Source: Clostridium pasteurianum BC1
GTDB lineage: Bacteria; Bacillota; Clostridia; Clostridiales; Clostridiaceae
Length of the DNA stretch: 64,000 nucleotides
NCBI RefSeq assembly: GCF_000389635.1
Contig: NC_021182.1
Coordinates: 1,550,001-1,614,000 of the forward strand
Direction of reading: 5' to 3'
Shown here in pieces: positions 62,165 to 64,000 of the stretch. The notes below the pieces were generated by a model. That model had not been told where the DNA came from and searched no databases. It was given only the letters and a program-made list of their open reading frames with translations. The translations under genes and the position numbers were made by a program. Each line of letters starts with the position of its first letter. The first letter of the stretch is position 1.

Positions 62165-63430
62165 ATGAATAAATTTTTAATTACTTTGGAAAAAGACTCT
62201 ATTTGTCAAGAAGAAATTGAAAAGCAAATTGATATTTTAATAGATCAATGTAAATTGAATGATATAAAGAAAATTCTAATTATTCCGCCTGATTTTACAA
62301 GATGTTACTCTATGGCAGGAGATATTACGCAAATTTTATATCACAAGATTTCTCCATCCTGTCATGTAGACATAATGCCAGCTATTGGTACTCATATGGC
62401 AATGAATGAGGAAGAGTTAGACAAGATGTTTGGTAATGAAATTCAAAGAGATGCTTTTATAGTTCACCACTGGAAAAATGATACTGTATCACTAGGGCTA
62501 GTTCCCAAAAAATTTGTAAGCAAGCTTTCACAGGGATTATTTAATGAGGATATTGAAGTTGAAGTAAATAAACGATTGATAAGTGGTGAATACGGACTTA
62601 TTTTATCAGTAGGGCAAGTAGTTCCTCACGAAGTTGTAGGAATGGCAAACTATAGTAAAAATATCTTCGTAGGATGTGGTGGTAGACAGATGATTAATAA
62701 ATCACATATGCTTAGTGCTATATGCGGTATGGAAAAAGCTATGGGCGTACAAGATACACCTGCACGCCTCGTATTTGACTATGCTCAAGAACATTATTTA
62801 GCTGATTTACCTCTTATTTATATACAAACAGTTACAACTATGAAAAATAATAAAGTTGAGCTAAATGGTTTATATATAGGCAATGAAAGGACAGTATTCG
62901 AACAGGCAGTGAAACTTAGTCAAAAACTAAACATTACGTATGTAGGTAAACCTGTTAAAAAGGTAGTAGCATATCTTGATGAGCATGAGCTTAAAACTAC
63001 GTGGGTAGGGAATAAAGGCATTTATAGAACAAGGAAAATCGTTGCAGACGGAGGAGAATTAATTCTCTTAGCACCTGGAATTAGAAGCTTTGGAGAAAAT
63101 GAGGAAGTCAATCGTGCAATCTGTAAATATGGATATAAGGGACGTGACTATGTATTGAACTTATATAATACTGTCCCTGAAATTAAGGATAACATGATGG
63201 TTGCGGCACATTTAATTCAAGGCTCTAGCGATGAAAGATTTACAATTACTTATGCAACACAGCATTTAACTAAGGAAGAAATTGAAGGAGTTGGATTTAA
63301 TTATATGCCACTTAGCGAAGCATCTAAGCTATATGATCCAGCAAAACTTGAGGATGGTTATAACATACTTGAAAATGGAGAAGAAATTTACTTTGTAAGG
63401 ACACCTGCAATGGGGCTTTGGACTATTTAA
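62165..63430 (+). CDS. LarA-type nickel-dependent racemase family protein
   Basis: About 421 residues of the LarA/DUF2088 family, which use a nickel-pincer cofactor to racemise or epimerise hydroxy acids. Seen: IIPPDFTRCYSMAGDI, the catalytic-His region MPAIGTHMAMNEEEL, GQVVPHEVVGMANYSKNIFV (second His), and GCGGRQMINKSHM. AAGGAGG lies before ATG 62165; ATG 62162 is equally near. larB, larC and larE, which make the cofactor, are not nearby. It may act on another hydroxy acid. Confidence 0.78.
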   Translation: MNKFLITLEKDSICQEEIEKQIDILIDQCKLNDIKKILIIPPDFTRCYSMAGDITQILYHKISPSCHVDIMPAIGTHMAMNEEELDKMFGNEIQRDAFIVHHWKNDTVSLGLVPKKFVSKLSQGLFNEDIEVEVNKRLISGEYGLILSVGQVVPHEVVGMANYSKNIFVGCGGRQMINKSHMLSAICGMEKAMGVQDTPARLVFDYAQEHYLADLPLIYIQTVTTMKNNKVELNGLYIGNERTVFEQAVKLSQKLNITYVGKPVKKVVAYLDEHELKTTWVGNKGIYRTRKIVADGGELILLAPGIRSFGENEEVNRAICKYGYKGRDYVLNLYNTVPEIKDNMMVAAHLIQGSSDERFTITYATQHLTKEEIEGVGFNYMPLSEASKLYDPAKLEDGYNILENGEEIYFVRTPAMGLWTI

Positions 63431-63474
63431 TTATTTGAAAATCTTTATTATAAGTTTAAGATGATTTCTAATAT

Positions 63475-63792
63475 CTATTTTAGGGCCAGAGCTTCTATGT
63501 TAAGTGGTTCTTCTATTAGTAACAATCTGAAATCCAAATTAAATGCAAGTTTTTCAAATAAGTCTGCAGATTCTTCCATAGGCTTCATAAAGTGTTGACG
63601 GAGCACAGCTTCAATATATTCAGAGGATTTTTTGTTTTTTATAGCATCAAGCAGCAGCTTGTGTTCACTGATAATTAACTCTATATTTGGATTATCACCG
63701 TATAAAATGCGGATTAAACGGACTCGAGCATAGTGTATGACGATCATTTCCACGCATTCCCAAAGTCTGCTTTTATGACAAATATTAAACAT
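63475..63792 (-). pseudogene. GntR/FadR-type regulator, FCD domain only
   Basis: The minus strand reads SRLWECVEMIVIHYARVRLI, ELIISEHKLLLDAIKNKKSS and YIEAVLRQHFMKPMEE, the C-terminal FCD ligand-binding helices of a FadR-like GntR regulator. The N-terminal DNA-binding half is absent, and the opposite-strand frame at 63791 begins exactly where it should be. It probably once controlled the neighbouring racemase gene. Confidence 0.6.
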
Positions 63793-64000
63793 GGCTCAAA
63801 ATAGCTTAGAAAATGATGAATTTGAATTAGAATTAATATAACAACAAATATTTGGAGCAACCGTTGCTATAACAGCATATATAGTTCTTATTATTTCTGC
63901 AAATCAAGCTAGGCAAGCTATTCTTCAAAGGGAAATGGGTATACAAGTATCCAATAATTTACAACCAAATCAAATAGAAGCTTTTTCAAGTTTTCTTGTT
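63791..64000 (+). pseudogene. Small membrane protein, nonsense codon, runs off the window
   Basis: From ATG 63791: AQNSLENDEFELELI, then TAA at 63839, then QQIFGATVAITAYIVLIISA and NQARQAILQREMGIQVSNN, still open at the end of the window. One membrane segment. Without the TAA it would be a single protein. The 5' end overlaps the truncated GntR gene. No family recognised. Confidence 0.4.

Noticed and set aside
1-64000. CRISPR array
   Set aside because: No run of regularly spaced identical 25-40 bp repeats was seen; the direct repeats found are either single pairs or the dispersed family.

Overview
The window is low-GC (about 30%) Firmicute DNA with AGGAGG-type ribosome sites, frequent TTG/GTG starts, a Spo0E-like remnant, T-box and BirA regulation and a butanol-dehydrogenase-type enzyme. 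This fits Clostridium sensu stricto. I cannot name the species from sequence alone. It is an accessory, decaying stretch of chromosome: working metabolic and regulatory genes alternate with gene remnants, intron pieces, recombinases and a dispersed intergenic repeat.

Layout. 0-8 kb: biotin synthesis in two divergent blocks, bioF-bioH-bioC on the minus strand and bioY-bioD-bioA on the plus strand. Each has a BirA-type operator with a 16-bp spacer. Two damaged NUDIX genes and a YmaF-like gene lie between them. 8-16 kb: an iron-type alcohol dehydrogenase, a FIST sensor gene followed by a frameshifted hybrid histidine kinase, an amino-acid permease, and remnants (Spo0E-like, recombinase tail, DUF3427 helicase tail). 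16-23 kb: an orphan FabG-type reductase, small acetyltransferase/NUDIX/GrpB genes, an XRE-TPR regulator, an apparently complete group II intron and a cupin. 23-27 kb: a Trp-type T-box leader with a second terminator module, a fused anthranilate synthase TrpE(G), chorismate mutase and a YbaK-type deacylase.

27-36 kb: a MarR-MFS pair with palindromic operators (the MFS gene has lost an internal segment), a monofunctional glycosyltransferase, and a secreted protein followed by an ABC exporter and a two-component system. 36-41 kb: a serine recombinase, a compact tyrosine recombinase, a PadR regulator with a membrane partner, and a Phd/RelE-type toxin-antitoxin pair. 41-48 kb: a truncated group IIC intron, an excisionase-like pseudogene, a GtrA/GT2/GT39 surface-glycosylation cluster (the GT2 is frameshifted) and an IS256-family element. 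49-56 kb: small unknown genes, a membrane-anchored MutS-like ATPase, DNA polymerase IV and an ArAE-type exporter. 56-62 kb: a decay zone with small ORFs, prophage terminase debris, a split GNAT gene and a truncated pentapeptide-repeat gene. 62-64 kb: a LarA-type racemase and two truncated genes.

The most unusual structure is a family of 240-510 bp intergenic repeats (near 0.3, 3.7, 16.1, 41.0, 46.5, 56.8 and 60.8 kb, plus a right-end fragment at 54.6 kb). Five copies carry the 3' half of a tRNA, always broken at the same point in the anticodon arm, and two also carry a second tRNA 3' half. One copy looks like a deletion between internal direct repeats. This resembles many copies of an integration-site (att) scar rather than a known insertion sequence. 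Several frameshifts fall in homopolymers, so some may be assembly errors.
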